Assembly: GCF_001429295.1 (NCBI RefSeq)
Contig: NZ_LMJL01000007.1
Coordinates: 245,614 to 309,613 of the forward strand
From: Flavobacterium sp. Root935
Lineage (GTDB): Bacteria > Bacteroidota > Bacteroidia > Flavobacteriales > Flavobacteriaceae
Length of the DNA: 64,000 nt
Direction: 5' to 3'
The position numbers and the translations under genes are program-made. The notes beneath the pieces were generated by a model. That model searched no databases, was not told the DNA's origin, and saw only the letters and a program-made list of their open reading frames with translations. Below, in pieces: positions 61,693 through 64,000 of this stretch (positions are counted from its first letter, which is position 1; every line of letters begins with the position of its first letter).

Positions 61693-64000
61693 TTAGTTAT
61701 AGACTATTTTTTTCGTTACAGTTTTTCCGTTATCCAATGTAATTTTTACCAGTAGCACTTGAGGTCCAGAATGCAGATTTGTAATGAGCCATTCTTTATC
61801 ATCAATTTCTTTTTTATGATACAATAGTTTTCCTCCAACATCATAAACAGCTGCTTCTTGGATATTTTCTTTATCTGAGAAGGATTGCAGTTTAATATTT
61901 TTTTCTCTAACTGAGACAGAAATATTTCCATTAAGGTTTTCAAAATTTTCGTTACCTAAAACAGCATCGTTAGGATTAGTATATCGAAGCACAAAGCGAT
62001 CAGGAAAAACTCCAATTGTTGTAGTAAATTTATAACCTCCTGTTTTAAGATTGTGTATCGTTTTAGTTACATTATCTTGCAAGTAAATTACCTGATTATC
62101 CAAATTCCCATCTGTATGATCTATAGCAATTGTAAATTCTCCTTCTAAAGCAGATCGATATCCTAACGGAATTGTATCTGATGCAACGAAAGGAATTGCG
62201 CGCCCTTGAATTACAAGTTTTATATCTTCATTTATACTATAAAAATCGATATACGGATTTGCGTTTATAGTAATCGCATCATAGTTATTATCCCAAGAAT
62301 TTGTAGCACCAGTTACATATCCAATTAGTAATTGTTTAAAAGCTCCTTGTGTATTTGTCAAGTTTAACCATATACGATGTTTTTCAGTTGCTACAGATTT
62401 ATAAAATTGACTGTTATAACCAGGCACTCGCATAGAGTTAGTAAAAACTACACTTTGACCTGTTTTTGATTTCGCAAGAAATCCTTGTCCCGCAGCTATA
62501 TAACCTTGAGGCGCCTGTTGATTTCCAGGCGTTGGGGCTCCAATTCCAGTCATACTGCCAACTGTAGTAATTCCCGATAGGTTATAAATTGCATAATCAT
62601 CATTACTATAATAATAAGTACTACTTCCAGGGACAGTTTGAGCTGGAGCAACGTTATGCACCCAGAAATATAATGTGCCATAAAGATTCGCTGCATTATC
62701 GTGAATAAACTGGTCAGCATAAATTGCTGACGGATATGGATTACCAAGTAAATTATACTGCTCAGCAACGGCAGCTGGTCCTGTAATTTGTCCATTATTA
62801 GGAACTCCAACAAATTCTCCAGGATAAACTTGGGTTAAATTTGTATCATAAGGTTGAGGTCCTCTAATGCTATAACCATTTCCTTTAACCATTTCCTCCG
62901 CTCCATTATAAATTGTTATCCATCGTGTTAATGGATCAAATTTAAAATATTTATCTCCTAATGTTTGTGGAGATAGATCATGTAACGTAAATGCTGGTAC
63001 TCGTGTTACTGGAGAAGACCAATAGGTAAGATCGTAGCGTCTTAGTGGCTGTGTATTTCTTCTATAAATAATATTTCCAGTATTAACAGCATTTGAAACT
63101 TGCACTAAACTGGAATTATTTTCAAAAATGAAAATCCCATTGCCTACTACGTTTACCTCATTTGTCACTGTAATTGTATTAGAACTTTGTACAATTAGCG
63201 ATCCATTATTTTCTATTGTTAATCTATTTGCGAAAAAACTGCCATTAGTTCCCGAAATAATTGGACTTGTTGCCAAGGCAGGAATATTAACACAATCAGA
63301 AGCCAAAGGAACCCCAGATGGAGTCCAGTTTGATGCATTTCCCCAATTAGCATTAACACTTCCATTCCAAGTCTTAGTAATTAACACATTTATTGTAATA
63401 GGCGTTGATGGAGATTCACAACCTGAGGTATTATTTTTAACTTTTACATTATAAGGCCCAGGAGCCAAACCTGTAAATATACCAGAAGTATTACTATAAT
63501 CAACTCCATTTATGCTATATGAATATCCTGTTCCCGGTGCAGGCGAAGTGACCGTTATTATACCTGTATTATTTTCGCAGCTTGGCTGTTGTGTCGCAGA
63601 GGCAGTTGGTGCAGAAACTGCATTTACAGTTAAGGAAACTCCCTGATTTACTGGACATCCATTTGCCGTAGAAATTGTCATCACACCACTATATGTCCCT
63701 GCTGCTGTATTGGCCGGAACATTAACATTAATAACAGTTCCGGATCCAGAACTGAAAGGAAATGACGTTGTTCCCTGATCTGTTAATGTAACCCAATCTA
63801 TAGCATAATTAATTGGGGATCCAGTTGTAGAATTGTAATTTAAAGTCGTTGTTTGTGCAGATGCACTTTGGCAAACAGCAGTAAATATTCCCGATGTACT
63901 TATGGTTGGACTACCATTCACTGTTAAAGAAACTGATTGAGTTGCTGAACATCCATTAGATGTCAAAATCGTCATTGTACCTGTATAAGTTCCAGGTGCT
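61693..64000 (-). CDS. T9SS-exported cell-surface protein with Ig-like repeats (5' end outside window)
   Basis: The C-terminal 768 or so residues of a large protein; the frame stays open to base 64000 and the upstream residues (PGTYTGT before MTILTSNGC) continue the repeat, so the apparent ATG at 63975 is internal. At least two Ig-like repeats with the NGCxxxQxVSLTVN pattern lie at the visible start, then an SprB-like segment (PSCENNTGIITVTSPAPGTG) and a domain with WNGSVNANWGNASNWTPSGVP. The end is a T9SS type A domain (SVSVREKNIKLQSFSDKENI to KKIVYN). It is secreted and surface-bound; role in adhesion or gliding is possible but not shown. Confidence 0.88.
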   Translation of the reverse strand, partial: APGTYTGTMTILTSNGCSATQSVSLTVNGSPTISTSGIFTAVCQSASAQTTTLNYNSTTGSPINYAIDWVTLTDQGTTSFPFSSGSGTVINVNVPANTAAGTYSGVMTISTANGCPVNQGVSLTVNAVSAPTASATQQPSCENNTGIITVTSPAPGTGYSYSINGVDYSNTSGIFTGLAPGPYNVKVKNNTSGCESPSTPITINVLITKTWNGSVNANWGNASNWTPSGVPLASDCVNIPALATSPIISGTNGSFFANRLTIENNGSLIVQSSNTITVTNEVNVVGNGIFIFENNSSLVQVSNAVNTGNIIYRRNTQPLRRYDLTYWSSPVTRVPAFTLHDLSPQTLGDKYFKFDPLTRWITIYNGAEEMVKGNGYSIRGPQPYDTNLTQVYPGEFVGVPNNGQITGPAAVAEQYNLLGNPYPSAIYADQFIHDNAANLYGTLYFWVHNVAPAQTVPGSSTYYYSNDDYAIYNLSGITTVGSMTGIGAPTPGNQQAPQGYIAAGQGFLAKSKTGQSVVFTNSMRVPGYNSQFYKSVATEKHRIWLNLTNTQGAFKQLLIGYVTGATNSWDNNYDAITINANPYIDFYSINEDIKLVIQGRAIPFVASDTIPLGYRSALEGEFTIAIDHTDGNLDNQVIYLQDNVTKTIHNLKTGGYKFTTTIGVFPDRFVLRYTNPNDAVLGNENFENLNGNISVSVREKNIKLQSFSDKENIQEAAVYDVGGKLLYHKKEIDDKEWLITNLHSGPQVLLVKITLDNGKTVTKKIVYN

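Noticed and set aside
63128..63454. Plus-strand open frame of about 108 codons
   Set aside because: It lies wholly inside the T9SS surface-protein gene on the other strand and has no family signature; a shadow frame, like many others across the glycosidase genes.

Overview
The window looks like chromosomal DNA of a Flavobacterium-type Bacteroidota, probably close to the F. johnsoniae group. This rests on low G+C content, type IX secretion (T9SS) sorting domains, a SusC/SusD polysaccharide utilisation locus (PUL), -7 boxes of the form TAnnTTTG, and few Shine-Dalgarno sites. I see no rRNA, tRNA, CRISPR array, prophage or insertion sequence.

Left edge (1-3.9 kb, minus strand): a five-gene run reading, in transcription order, NrtR-type Nudix regulator, short PRPP synthetase, small coiled-coil protein, VWA-domain protein and a divergent adenylosuccinate synthetase (cut by the window edge). 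Two 21-bp palindromic operator candidates, 52 bp apart, sit on a recognisable promoter in front of the PRPP synthetase gene. The VWA and coiled-coil proteins share a REDRAKxIG motif. This is the part of the window least explained by known systems.

3.9-12.6 kb: a PKD lipoprotein, a LysR regulator divergent from an exported DJ-1/PfpI protein and an iron-type aldehyde/alcohol reductase, then gpsA, pheS with a conserved neighbour, two conserved hypotheticals and cvpA.

12.9-38.3 kb: a complete PUL that best fits xyloglucan. It encodes GH95 fucosidase, SGNH acetylesterase, BACON-GH5 endoglucanase, GH3, GH39, GH97, GH31 and GH2 enzymes, a surface glycan-binding lipoprotein, SusD and SusC. Divergent from susC are two tandem NrtR-family regulators with degenerate Nudix boxes. 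Together these would cut xyloglucan at the surface (GH5), import oligosaccharides (SusCD) and trim acetyl, fucosyl, galactosyl, xylosyl and glucosyl groups in the periplasm. Three junctions inside the PUL carry the same paired-hairpin repeat.

38.4-64 kb: mostly housekeeping (lepA, thiL, glyS, comF, ribF, bioB) mixed with surface and signalling genes. These include an outer-membrane barrel, a WYL regulator, a DinB-like protein, a 1350-residue T9SS adhesin with eight repeats, a TPR histidine kinase with its response regulator, a small exported peptide, a LytTR regulator whose phospho-acceptor Asp is Glu, a reprolysin-like protease, a JmjC-like cupin protein and, at the right edge, an N-terminally cut T9SS cell-surface protein.
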